This document shows, piece after piece, positions 1 through 12,300 of a stretch of DNA of 64,000 nt. Source of the DNA: Herbidospora galbida. Lineage in GTDB: Bacteria > Actinomycetota > Actinomycetes > Streptosporangiales > Streptosporangiaceae. A program made the translations under genes and the position numbers. Location of the stretch: NCBI RefSeq assembly GCF_005233835.1, contig NZ_SZQA01000006.1, forward strand, positions 182,846 through 246,845. Reading direction: 5' to 3'. Below the pieces are notes generated by a model. It made no database searches and had not been told where the DNA came from. It saw only the letters and a list, made by a program, of their open reading frames with translations. Position 1 is the first letter of the stretch. The number at the start of each line of letters is the position of its first letter.

Positions 1-337
1 CCGGCACGTCGTCGGGGATCACCACCTTCTCCGGCTCCGACGAGGACGACGAACTCCCCTCGCCGGACCGCCGGTTGTGGATCGTGATGTCGCTCCGCTG
101 GGGGCGCTGCGTGGGGGTGGACCGCGTCCACGGCGTGCGGGTCGAGCTCACGGTGGTGGTCGTGGTGGTGTTGGACGGGTTCTGCCGGCTGGGCTGCTGC
201 CGGGCCGGCGTGCGCGACAGGCCGAAGATGCCGGCCAGGCTGAAGCCGGGCGACGGCACCCGGTTCCCGGTCTGGGACGCGGGCGTCGTCGTCGTGGTCG
301 TGCTCGGCTTCTTCTGCTTCTTTTTCCTCTTCAGCAT
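1..337 (-). CDS. N-terminus of an unidentified Ser/Thr-rich protein coupled to the TcA-like toxin gene (cut by window edge)
   Basis: An open frame starts with ATG at 337-335 and runs off the left edge (112 codons visible). The ATG overlaps the stop of the giant toxin gene as TGATG, so the two are almost certainly translationally coupled. The visible part is low complexity: a basic start (MLKRKKKQKKP), two runs of six Thr, a short hydrophobic stretch (FSLAGIFGLS), many Ser/Pro/Gln/Arg and a six-Ser run. This looks like a disordered N-terminal extension. No family can be assigned from what is visible. In other Tc loci the gene after TcA is often TcB or TcC, so a TcB/TcC-like or accessory toxin subunit is a reasonable guess, but nothing in these residues shows it. 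Confidence 0.7.
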   Translation of the reverse strand, partial: MLKRKKKQKKPSTTTTTTPASQTGNRVPSPGFSLAGIFGLSRTPARQQPSRQNPSNTTTTTTVSSTRTPWTRSTPTQRPQRSDITIHNRRSGEGSSSSSSEPEKVVIPDDVP

Positions 338-3300
338 CACGCCGCCCGGTAGGTCAGGATCAGCCCGACGTTGAACAGCGCCTCGCGGTCGCCGTCGCCG
401 GTGAAGGTCAGCTCCTCGGCCCGCAGGCCCGGCACCCGGAGCATGGTGCCGTCGTTGACGGCCTGGCCGTTCAGCAGCAGCCGGGCCGAGCCCTGGTCGG
501 CCAGGTCGTAGCGGGCGTACAGGCCGGTGAGCTGGACGCCGACGATGTCGGGGAACAGCTCGGGCGAGAGCGGCAGCACCAGGTCGCCGCCGTCGGTGAA
601 GGCCTGCCACTCGGCCGCGAACTCCCCGGCCACATCGATGTGGCGGGCGGCGGCGTACGGCTTGCGCATCCCCCTGACCGCGTTGGCGAAGACGTCGCCG
701 CCCTGCTCAGCGGTGTACTTGACCAGCAGCGTCACGTCGAACAGGTCCCACGGGCGGCGGCCGGTGACCTCCATCTTCCACGTCGAGACCGCGCCGGTGC
801 CCTCGAAGGGGAGGTAGCGCTCGTCGTCGAAGCGGAGCTCGAACAGGCCGTTGTTGTCGCGGTGCTGCTCGGTGTCCGACAGGGCGATCTGCTGGGTCGG
901 CCGCCAGTCGGACCTGATCGACGCGGGCATGTCGCCCTTGGCGTCGAGCAGGTAGCGCACGGCCTTGGGGTCGGGGGTGAGCACCGTCTTGTGCCCGGTC
1001 TGGGTGAGCACGGCGTTCACCTCCAGCGGGCCCTCCGGACCGTCGAAGACCACCGAGACCGTCTTGATACGCCGGGCGTAGTGGCCGGGGAAGTCGCGGT
1101 CGAACAGCGCCTCGGTGAGGGCGAACTCGCAGCGGCCGTCGTTCTTCAGGTTCAGCACGGCCAGCGGGTCGAGCTGGAGCAGCGAGATCCGCTTGGTGAT
1201 CTCGAAGCCCCGGCCGTCGGCCGAGACGTAGGCGTTGCCCAGCCGTTCGAGGTCGACGCCGAGGGCCTCGCCCGCGAGCAGGCCGGAGCGGCGGCTCTCC
1301 CAGTAGACCGGCTGGATGTAGGTGTCGCTCACGCCCTGTTCGTACTGGTAGGCGCGCTCGGCCGCCTTGGCGGTCTCGTGGGCGAGGCCGTAGCTGGCGA
1401 AGTACATCTGGGCCAGGCGGCCGGCCTTCCACTGGTAGAGCTCGGCGTTGGTGAACTTGCCGGTGAGGAAGGTGGCGACCGCCTCCAGGTCGGCGATCTC
1501 CTGGTCGATGATCTCCAGGTCGCGCTGGGCCTGGGCGAGCTGGGCCCGCGCCGACGCGACCTGGTGGCCCAGTTCGCGGTGGTCGGCCTTGGCCAGCATG
1601 ACCTGGTAGCCCCACTCGTCTTCCTGGCGTTCCTGTTCGACGCGCACCCCATAGAGCTCGCCCAGGACGCTGAGGCCCTCGCCGAGCGCCTCGGCGATCT
1701 CGGCGCCGGTCTCCATGACCTTGCCGACCTGCTCGCCGCCGATCATCGTGCCCAGGATGAACGGACCGGCCAGCACCTGCGGGGCGGCGAACGCGATGGC
1801 CGCGCCGACCTTCAGGCCCGCGCCGGTCAGGTGGGACGCGGCGGCGGCCGTCATGATGTCGAGCTGCGACCGCTGGAGCGAGGTCAGCCCGTCGGCGATC
1901 TGCTTCTCGTAGTACTTCTGCCGCGCCTCGGCCGCCTCGCGGGAGGCCTCCATCTGGGCGAGGTATTCGGTCGCCACCTCGACCTGGGCCTCGCGCACGG
2001 CCCGGGTCATCTGCCGGATGTTGGCCTCCTGCCGGTTCTGCAGGATCGACAACTCCTCGGCGTCGCGGCGTTCGAGCACGCCGAGCAGTTCGCCGCCGAA
2101 GGCGCGCAGCCGGTCGACGAGGTCCTGCGCCTTGCGGTGCAGGAAGCCGAACCGGTAGTGCGGCACCGGCCCCGCCAGCCCTGCGCCGGCCTGGTCGGGG
2201 GTGAGCCCGGCGGCAGCCCCTCTGACCAGCGCCATCACGTCGGCGGGCGGCTCGAACAGCGGCAGCGGGCGGCTGACGCCCAGGATGTCGAGCGAGGCCC
2301 TGATCTTGCGCAGCCGGTCCTCGACCCGGTCCCAGTACTCGCCGAGCACCGCGTTGCCCGGGATGAAGAAGTAGCCGTCGGCCACGCCCCGGTGGATGGC
2401 GCCCATGCCGTCGAGCAGGCTGCCGCCCGCCGTGACGCGCTCGGCGTAGGGGTCGCCCTCTTCGGCCGGGTCGAGCTCCTTGTAGGACCGCACGTCCGGC
2501 AGGCGGCGCCGTCCGACGCCCTGCGGCCGGTCGCCAAGCAGGTCGTAGGCGAGGATGTAGAGCATCCTCGCCTCGTCGACCGACTCCATCGTGTACTGCC
2601 GGAACAGCAGGTCGCCCCAGTCGAGCAGGTTGTCGACGTAGGCCATCACGACCGCCCGCCGGTAGGCGGTGGGCCGCAGCGCGGCGATGGCGTGCGGGTC
2701 GAACGGGTCGTCGAGGTAGGCCTTCAGCAGCGCGCCCCGGTCGCCCATGAGGTCGTACTGGCGGCGCAGGCGGGCGATCATGCCGACCTTCTCGCGCAGC
2801 CGGTCATGAGTCGCGAAGGGTTGCGCCCGGTCGGCCAGGCCGTCGAGGAGGGTCAGGTCGGCGGGGGTGCAGGCGCGGGCGTGGTCGAACAGCGGGGCCA
2901 GCGTCTCGAGGTCGGCCAGCAGCGGCGTCATGTCGAGCCCGACCTGGGCGGGCAGGTTGCGCAGGTCGATCCGGCAGCCCTCGGCGAGCGCCCGCAGGTC
3001 GATCGCGAGGAACGGCAGGAACCGCCAGTAGCGCTCCGGCTCGGTGGGGTCGAAGACGTACTCGTACCAGCGTTTGGCGTCCTCGAAGCGCTGGGCCGCG
3101 TTGAGCGCCTGGGCGATGAGCATCGGCGCGTGGAAGAAGATCTCCCAGTAGTAGCGGCCGTTGGCGCTCTGGAAGTCGATGTGGCTGCTCGCCGGCACAC
3201 CCGCCAGGTCGTCGAGCACCTTGATGACGGTGGTGCCGGAGTCCGACGTACTGAAGGAGGGCAGTTCGTCGATCTCCTGGGTCTCCGGCGCGAGCAGCGC

Positions 3301-6300
3301 CGGGACCCCGCCGACCAGCAGGCGGCGGTTGAGCTCGAACGCGGTGCTGGAGGTGAGCCGCACGATCTCGTGCGGCACCGAGGCCCACTCGTAGGGCCGC
3401 TCCAGCACGCCGCCCTTCGGGTTGACCGCGAAGTTGACGCCGAGGAACAGGATGAGCTCCGCGTCGGTGTCCATGGCCCCGTTGTAGGTGCCGACGAAGT
3501 CGGGCGGCAGCGACCGCCAGTTGCCCTCGATCGGGACGAAGTCCTTGATCGTGGTGAGTTCCTTGTCGGCCGGGATCACCGTGTAGGCGTCGCCGGCGAA
3601 GACGTACCGCTGGTCGCCGCGTTTGAAGGTCGCGTCGATCTCCTGCGGCAGGGTCTTCGGGTAGCCCGCGTCGGCGACGGCCGGGATCTCGTTGCCGGTC
3701 ATCGTGTAGCGGAACAACTCCAGGCCGCTGACCAGGTAGAGGTGGTCGCCGTCCACGTAGGCGACGTCGATCGACGCGCCCAGGTTGAGCCCGGTCGACA
3801 CGCGCCCGAGGGGCCGGGTCGGCCTGGGGGTGGGGTCGGTGCCGGTGGTGTAGGTGTCGTCGCCGAAGTAGTAGGGGGTGCCGGCCATGTCGATCGCCGA
3901 CCTGATCTTGCGGTCGCCGGGGAGCAGGTCGGGGTTGCCCTTGAGGTCGCGCGGATAGTCCTTGTCGGGGCTGTGCTGGTTGACGTCGGAGTACTTCGCG
4001 TACGTGGAGTCGAAGATCAGGAAGAGCGTGCCGCCCCGCGTGAGGGCGGCCTGCACCCGCGACTTGGTGCCCCAGCGGCTGGCCACCTTCGTGGGGTCGG
4101 AGAACGTGCCCAGTTCGATGTCGCGAGTGATCAGGTCGGTGCCGTTGATGAAGTACTCGGTGCCGTCCATCGTGAACGCGACGTTGATCGAGTTCCACTT
4201 GGGCAGGCCGTCGGGGTTCTCCTTGATGAGTTTCGGATAGCCGAGGTCCATGCGGTTGAGGTCGGTGAAGCGGTAGTACTCCGCGCCCGTGAAGATGAAG
4301 TAGTGGCCGTCGCGCACCAGGACCGCGTCGACCCGGCCGGTCCGGGACAGTTCCGAGTCGCCCGCGTCGCCCCACCGGTCGGCGATCTTCTCCGTGGTGG
4401 TGCGGATCGGGCCGGTGGGCTTGATGACGACGAAGTCGGGGCCGTTGAAGTAGTAGCGGGAGTCGCCACGCTGGAACCCGGCGTCGATCTTGGTCCACTG
4501 GGCGGCGCCGGTCCGGTCGCCGCCCTGGCCGGGCAGCCGGTGGGTGTTCTCCTTCAGCGGCAGAACCCGCGCGTCCTCGCCGGGGTCGGCGGTGATCGGG
4601 CGGACCAGGAAGCTGCCGCCCTTGTGGTCGACGCTGAACCACGCACCGTCGGTCGACTCGGCCGGCATGTTGAACCGGATCAGGCCGCCGACCGGCTCGG
4701 CGAACACCTTGCCGAGGTCGATCGGGCGGGGCAGGGAGGCCGGGGCCTCGATCGGGAGGGCGTACAACTCGGGAGTGAGCGCGTGTGACGTGGTGAAACC
4801 GACGCCCGCGGCCCGGTAGGCGGCGGAGACCACGATCGAGTCGTGGGTGCCCTTGCCCGGCACGGTCGACGACGCCCGCACGGTCAGCTCGTCGACGACG
4901 ATCACGCCGTCGTGCGGCGCGCCCGGCGGGAGGGTCTGCGGGGCGACCCACTCGCGGTTGAGGTTCTGGAAGGAGTAGCAGACCCTCACCCGCTTCTTGG
5001 GCGGCGGGGCCGACACGTTCTGCTCGTCGCCCTTGGTCGTGGCGGTGATGACGGTCTTGCCGGTGTCTTCGGGGGCGACCGACTCGACGATCGTCCAGAA
5101 GACGAAGACCCGGCCGAAGGCGTGCACGGGGTGCACCTGTTCGGCCTCGATCTGCACGTCGACGCGCGACCACGGCTCCCAGCTGGCCGACAGGCGCTCG
5201 CCGTCGCGGAACTCGGCCTCGCGGAAGTACCACCGGCGCGGTTCGGTGCGGGTGCGGCCGAACAGCACGAGCTGCCGGGTGCCCTCGGCGTCGTCGTCGG
5301 CCTTGTAGACGTAGGCGCCGGCGATGGCCAGGCGGCTGACCTCGGTGTACTCGTCGAGGTAGCGCTTGTAGGCGCGCTGCACCGACTCGGGGGTGATCTC
5401 GCCCTGAAGGAGGTCGTCCTCCAGTTCCTTGAACGCCGGGGTCTTGGTGTCGCGCAGTTCGGGGCGGAGGTAGTTCTCCGGGTACAGGAAGACCTTCCGG
5501 TTGGCCTCCCAGATCCGGTAGTTCTTCAGCCACGTCCACCAGGTGCGCAGCTTCGGCTTGACCTCCTCCTCCGAAGTGAGTTCCTCCAGGTCGAGCAGGT
5601 AGCGGTGCAGGTGGAGCTGGGTGGCGGCGATGGCCTCGCGGATGCGGGAGGTGACGCCCTCCCTGCCCATCTCGACGTCGATGAGGGCGTGCTCGTAGAT
5701 CTGGGCGGCGGTGGCCAGCTCGCGGTGCAGGTGCAGCACCGCCGCGACCAGCGCGTCGCGCTTGAGCACGTTGAGGTCGCCGTGCGCCAGGGGCACGAGA
5801 GCCTCGGGCAGCAGCGCCTCCAGGGTGTCGGCGGTCGCGCCGTGGAGCTTCGACGGCCCCGCGCCGGTCTTGGCGGCGACCGCGAACAGGCGGACCAGCT
5901 TGAGCAGGAACTCGATCTCGAACCGCTCGTCTTCGACGGGGAACTCGGTGATCAGGCCCGCGTTGCGCTTGGCCCAGCGGAGTTCCTCGACGTCCCAGGG
6001 GAAGATCTCGGCCAGCTTCTCGTACGGCTCGGCCGCGCCCTTGGCCAGCAGTTCCGCGAGCCCGCTGTGGCGGCGGGTCAGGTCGGCGAACTCGGTGATC
6101 GTGTACACGTCGGAGAGGCGGTAGTCGGCGGCGTCCGACCAGCGGTGCCGGAACAGCTGCGGGAAGGTGCGGTCGATCATGTCGAGGCGGCCCGAGTAGC
6201 GCACGTATCGGTCGTCCTTGACGAGGTAGGTGGCCTCGCCCAGGGTGAACGCCCCGGTGACGCCCTCTTCGAAGGTGCGGGGCAGGTCGCCGAAGTCGTC

Positions 6301-9300
6301 GCGGATCGTACGCGGGAAGCCCTCGTCGGCGTGCTTCAGGTCGGCCGAGGAGTAGCGGACGTACTGGCCGCCCCGGAACGCGTAGAGCTCGCCCTTCGCC
6401 GTGACGAACGCCGCGTCGACGGCCGAGCCGTCGGCGAAGTCGTTGCGGATCTTCCCGAACGTCGTGGCGACGTCGCCGAGCACGCCCCCCGCGGTGAATT
6501 TGGTCCCCTTGAAGAAGTGGACGACGCCCTCCCGCAGGAACGCGGCGTCGACCCCGTCGCGGAACTCGGGCGGCAGGCCGGTCCAGTCGCTCTCGATCGT
6601 GCGCGGGAAGCCCTCGTCGACGTAGAAGTAGTCGGCGCCGGTGTAACGCACGTACTGGTCGCCGGAGAACAGATAGGTGTGCCGGTCGCGGACCAGCGCG
6701 GCGTCGACCTTCCGCCGGTCGGCCACGGTGTTGCGGACCCGGCCGAGCAGCCCGAGCGGGTAGGTCGCGGTCAGCGCCGTCGACACCGCGAACACGGTGC
6801 TCCCGACGACGAGATGGGCGGTGCGGCCGTTGGCCACCGCCGCCGTCACGGCGCCGTCGAGCACGGCGTCCTCGAACGCCTCGGGCAGCCCGGCGAACGC
6901 GGCCTCCCGGCGCAGCTCGACCGAGATGGGCTTCGGATAGCCCGGGTCGGTGTGGCGGTAGTCGGCGCCGGTGTAGCGGACGTACTGGGAGCCGCCGAAC
7001 AGGTAGGTGTGCCCGCCGAAGACCACGGCGGCGTCGACGCGGGAGCCGAACGGGTTCACCGACCGGCCCCACCGCGACCGGATCTCCTCGGGCGCGGAGA
7101 ACGCCCGGTCGGCCCAGCGGGTGTAGGTCTCGGTGAAGAAGAAGTACGTCGCCCCGTCGGCCCCGGTGAACGCCGCCCGCAGCCGGTCGCCGGTCGCGAC
7201 GGAGAAGCCGCGCCACACGCGCTCGATCGGCCGGGGGTAGGACCACAGCCCGGTCGCCTCGCTGAACTGCACGCAGCGCTCCCCGGCGAGCAGCACCATC
7301 GTGTCGCCCTCGAAGACCACCGCGTCGGGCATCGGGAACCCGTCGGGCGCCTTCCAGAACGTCTCGTCGGTCAGCGTGGGGTAGCCCGGGTCGGGGGTGG
7401 TGTACGCCCCCTCGTCGCCCGAGTAGACGAGGTGCCGCATCATGCCGGAGGCGTCGGGGTGCTCGAACACGTACGTCTTGCCGTCGCGGTAGTAGGCCAG
7501 CGTCACGCCGGTCAGCCCGCCCCAGTGGTCGGCGATCGGCTTCGGCTCGCCGTCGATCACGTCGGGCGAGTCGCCGTAGACGACGAACTGGTCGCCGGAG
7601 AACAGGTAGGTGCGCCCGTCGCGGCCGACGAACGCGGCGTCGACGGAGTTGTCCTGGTAGATCGTGTTGCGCGGGCGGCCCCACTCCTCGTCGAGGGGGT
7701 AGTCCTTGCCGACGGCCGTGCTGAAGCACATCGGGCCCTTGAACAGGTAGACGTTCCCGTCGGCCCCGGTCAGCACGGCGTCGAGGCCGCTCCGGTAGTC
7801 GGCCGGGACGGTCCGCAGCGCCAGCGGCCGGGTCTCCGCGCTGAAGGCGGGCCCTTCGAGGGCGTGCTGCCGCCGCCACCCGGCCGAGGTCTGCACCATG
7901 ACCGACCCGTGGTCGACGTAGGCCGCCGTGATGCCCGGGATCTCGTACGTCCGGGTGAGGGAGTCGGACACCGCGTGCCACCGGTCGCTCCGGAACAGGT
8001 AGACGGTCCGCCCGTCGGCGAACGCCGCGTCGACCCCGTCGAGGTCGGCGGTCAGCGCCTTCAGCCGGGGCTCCGACTTCAGCGACGACAGCGCCTTCGG
8101 GTAGCCGAACTCGACGCGGTCGTAGTCGTGGTCGCGGTAGCGGACGTACTGCGCGCCGGAGAACAAATAGGTGTAGGTGTGCGTCGACTCGATCCCGTCG
8201 GCCTTCTCGGTCAGGTCGACGACCAGCGTCGCGTCGACCCGGCCGGTGCGCTGGATCGTGTTGACGACGTTGCCCCAGAAGTTGGCCGTCGCCGCCGGAT
8301 AGCGGTCGTCGATCTCGCTGTAGTCGGCGGTGGAGTAGCGCACGTACTCGGGGCCGGAGAAGACGTACGTCTTGCCGTCCTTGCCGACGAAGGCGGCGTC
8401 GACCTGCTCGAACGGGATGCTGTCCCACCGGTCGCGCAGCGGCATCGGCTCCGACCACCAGCGGTGGCGGTCGTCGAAGACGGCGAACCGGCCCTCGCTG
8501 AACAGGCAGGTCTCGTTGTCGCGGCCGGTGAAGACGGCGTCGATCGTGTCGAACGAGTCGGGCAGGTTCAGCCAGTTCTCGGCCAGCGGCTTCGGGTAGC
8601 CCTCGTCGGGCCGGGTGTAGTCGCGGGTGGAGTAGCGGACGTAGAAGGGGGTGTCGTCGCCGTACACCTTGATCCGGTCGCCGACGCGGCGGACGGTCAG
8701 CCGGATCCCGCCCTCGGCGGTCACCTCCCACTGCGGGGAAACCCCGGTCACCGGGGCGGTGGCGCCGACGGAGACGCCGTGCGCCTGGAGGCGGCGGCGC
8801 AGCGCGGGTGAGCAGTTCCCGTCGGCGAGTTCGGCCTCGTAGTCGGCCGGCAGGTCGAGGATCAGGCCGACCGGGCCGAACAGGTGGGCCGAGCCGTCCA
8901 TGACGAACGCGGCGTCGACCCGGTCGAGCCCGCCCCAGTCGCCCTCGATCGCCCTCGGGTAGCCGGGGTCGACGACCGAATAGTCGGCCGAGGAGTAGCG
9001 GATGTACCGGTCGCCGCTGAACAGGTAGGTCTTCCCGTCGAGGCCGACGAACGCGGCGTCGACCCGGCCGCCGGGCAGCGCCTCGTTCGGCACGCCCCAG
9101 ACCTCGGCGGTCGGCCGGGGCTGGCCGCCGGGCAGCGCGACGGTCTGGCCGTCTTTGAACAGGTGGACGGTGTCGCCGACCGCGAAGGCCGCCTCGACGG
9201 CGCTCTCGAACCTGACCGGCAGGCCCGGCCGCCAGGTCTCGATCCGCTGCGGGTAGCCGTCGGCGACCCGGACCTCGTCGTTCTCGGGGTTGTCGGTGTA

Positions 9301-12300
9301 GCGGACCACCTGGTTCCCGGCGAACAGCAGGTAGCCCTCGGCGTCGGCGTAGGCGGCGTCGACGCGGGTCGCGCCGTCGAAGGCGTTGCGGACCCGGCCC
9401 CACCGTTCGGTGATCGGCTGCTCCTGCCGGCCGTCGAAGGCCCGGTCGCCGGAGAACACGTGGGTGCGGCCGTCGTGGCCGTGGAAGACGGCGTCGACGG
9501 CGTCGCGGAACCGTTCGGGGAGCGGGGTGTCGCCCTGCCACCACTCGGCGATCGACCTCGGGAAGCCCTCGTCGGCCACGGTGAACGGGCCGTCGGCCGA
9601 GTAGCGCAGATACTGGTCGCCGGTGAACAGGTGGGTGCGGCCCTCGGCGTCGACGTAGGCGCCGTCGATCTTCTTGGGGGCGGTGAAGCCGTTGCGCACC
9701 GAACCCCAGGTCTGGGCCTTGGGGGCCCAGCGGGTCTCGCCCTTCGCGCGGGTGAAGGCGTGCGACCTCCCGTCGTCGCCCCGGCCGATCAGCCAGTCGG
9801 CGCCGTCGCGGGTGAACGCGGCGTCGATCGCGGTCAGCCGGGAGAACCGGGGCGACAGCTCGGTGAGCGCCTTCGGCCGCTGGCCGGAGAGCTCGTGGCC
9901 GGCCGAATACGTCCAGTAGGAGGTGCCCCGGAACAGCAGGATCAGGCCGTCGAGGCCGGTCAGCAGGGCGTCGAACCGGTCGACGCCGCGCGGCAGCGCC
10001 AGCGGCTCGGGGAACTTCCCGGCCAGGTCCTGGTCGCGGAAGGCGACGGCGACCTCGTCGACGTCGAGGCCGAGCTTGGCCGCCAGCCGGGCGAACCGCC
10101 GCAGCCGCCGGTAGACCCGGCGGAAGTCGGGCCCGGCCGCTCCCTTGACCGCGGGGGCGACCAGCACGTCGAGTGCGCCGGGGGCGACCGCCGCGCCGAT
10201 GGCCTCGACGACCTGCGAGGACACCCCGAAGACGTCTTGAAGCACGTTGAGCAGCGTGCGGTGCTGGCGGTCGGCGAGGTCGCCGAGGGTGGCGGCGATC
10301 TCGCCGATCGCGGCCAGCTGCTCCTTGGCGGTGGCGTGCAGCACGAAGAAGACGTCTTTGGCGTAGTCGTCGACGCCCGGCAGGGTGAAGTCGAGCGCGC
10401 TGGTGACCTGCCGGAAGTAGCCGAGCCGGCCCTCGGGGATCGCCAGCGACGGGGTCAGGTGCCCGGCCTCGACCAGCATCTCGACCAGCCGGGGCCGCTC
10501 GTCGTCGTCGAAGCCGAGCTCGCTCAGGGCGGTCAGGTCGATCCGGTAGGGCGTCTGCGCCCGGGTCAGCGCCGCGATGCGCTCGAAGACGAGCTCACCG
10601 TCTCCGGCGGTGAAGCCCTCGCCCAGGTCGATGGTGCCCTCGGCGTCGTCGAGCTCCGCGCGCAGCTCCTCGTGGATCCGCCCGGCACGGGTGATCGGCC
10701 CTTCGAGCCGGGTCACCACGCGGGTCGCCATGGCCCCGTCGGCGAGCGCGGCGAAGTCGTCGGGGGTGAGCAGGTGCATCTCGGCCTTGACGGCGGCCAG
10801 CTGGGCCTTGATCGCGTCGAGGACGACCCGCCGGAGCGGATAGAACTCCAGCGCGATCCCGAAGTCGGCGACGTCGAGCACCGCGAGGGCCGCCTTGTCG
10901 GTGAAGCACAGGTCGGCGTCGACGAAGCCGTTGAACCGCAGGCTCCGGGCGAGCGAGTCGAACTGCTCGGCGGTCAGCTTGAGCTCGGCGAACGCGGCGC
11001 GGTCGAGCTCGATCTCGGCCGCGCGGTACGCCGACACCCGGTCGCGCAGCAGCGCGAGCACGGCCGGAGCGACGTCGTCGAGCACGGCGTTCACCCGGAA
11101 CTCGGTCACGTTGACCGGCTCGGCGAAGAAGTCGGGGTCGGTGAGGTCGCCCTCGTCGCTGAGATGGCCGTTGTGGATCAGGTTGTCGTAGAGCTCGGCC
11201 CGGTCGGCCTCGCCCAGCTCCGGTAGCGCGCCCGCGAGGTCGGAGGGGTAGAAGGCGCCCTGGAGCCCGGCGATCACGGTGAACAGCCCGTCGCGGTGGG
11301 CGGCGAAGTCGCCGGCGAGCGTGAGCCGGTCGGGCAGGTCCTCGGTGGCGAGCAGCCCGTCGGGCCGCAGGATCCCCCGGATCACCAGGTTGGCGAAGAT
11401 CTTGGACGTCAGCCGGTCGGCCAGCCCCAGCCCCTCGAAGTCGCCCTTGGCCAGCACGCCGAGGTCGTCGACCGCGTCGTAGGCGGCGGTGGCGACGGCC
11501 GCCGGATCGAGCCGCAGCAGGCGCGGGTCGTGCGGGGAGACCACGCCGTCGCGGCGGGCCGCCAGCGCCTCGTGGATCACCCGCCCGGCCCGTTCGTCGA
11601 ACCGGTCGGAGACCAACGCCTCGGGCGTCAGCGCCACGGCGGCGAACCCGTCGGCGACCGAGGCGATCACCTCGGCCTGCTCGGCCTCCGACTCCGGCGT
11701 GGCCGGTTCGCCGAGGACGCCCGTGAGGTCCTCCCCCGCGAACCCCCACGACCGCATCCACGCCACCACCTCGACGAGCGTCTGGGCCAGCCAGAGCGAG
11801 GAGACGGGATCGTCGTCGCGTTCGAGCATCCGGTGGACGTCGGCCGACGAGGGCGCGAGCACCGGCAGCACCGGGAAGGTCGAGTGGCGCTCGATGGCGG
11901 GGTCGTTCTCCAGCGCGGTCAGCACCGCGAACAGCTCGGCGACCGACAGCCCGAGGTGCCCGGTCAGCCGGGCGACCCGGTAGAGGACGACGATCGAGGC
12001 CCGGCTGATCTCCCGGTCGAACGGGCTCTCCTCCAGCGGCCCGGCGTAGCGGTCGCGGAACCGGCGTACGGTCTCGACCAGCTCCGACTCGGCCAGATCG
12101 ATGGAACGTGCCAATTCGCGGCGGAACGTCCGGTTCTGCGGGGCGAGGATGTCGCCCGCCGGACGGGGCAGGTCGCCGACCTCAGCGGGGAGGGTGCGGG
12201 TGGTGAGCGTCTCGATCAGGTCGAACGGGACGCCGTGGGCGCGGTGGAGGTGGGTGGCGGCGGCCACCGCGCGTAACGTCCCGGCGTCCAGGACCGAGGT

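Noticed and set aside
640..4788. Very long plus-strand frame opposite the toxin gene (also 4843-8811 and 8884-11226)
   Set aside because: These are antisense shadows of a GC-rich coding sequence: Arg/Val/Gly/Asp-rich, no family motifs, no ribosome-binding site. The minus strand encodes clear Tc and hemopexin motifs.
2804..9544. 2,246-residue minus-strand frame overlapping the toxin gene
   Set aside because: Shifted frame of the same strand, almost only Arg, Pro, Gly and Ala; an artefact of GC-rich codons.
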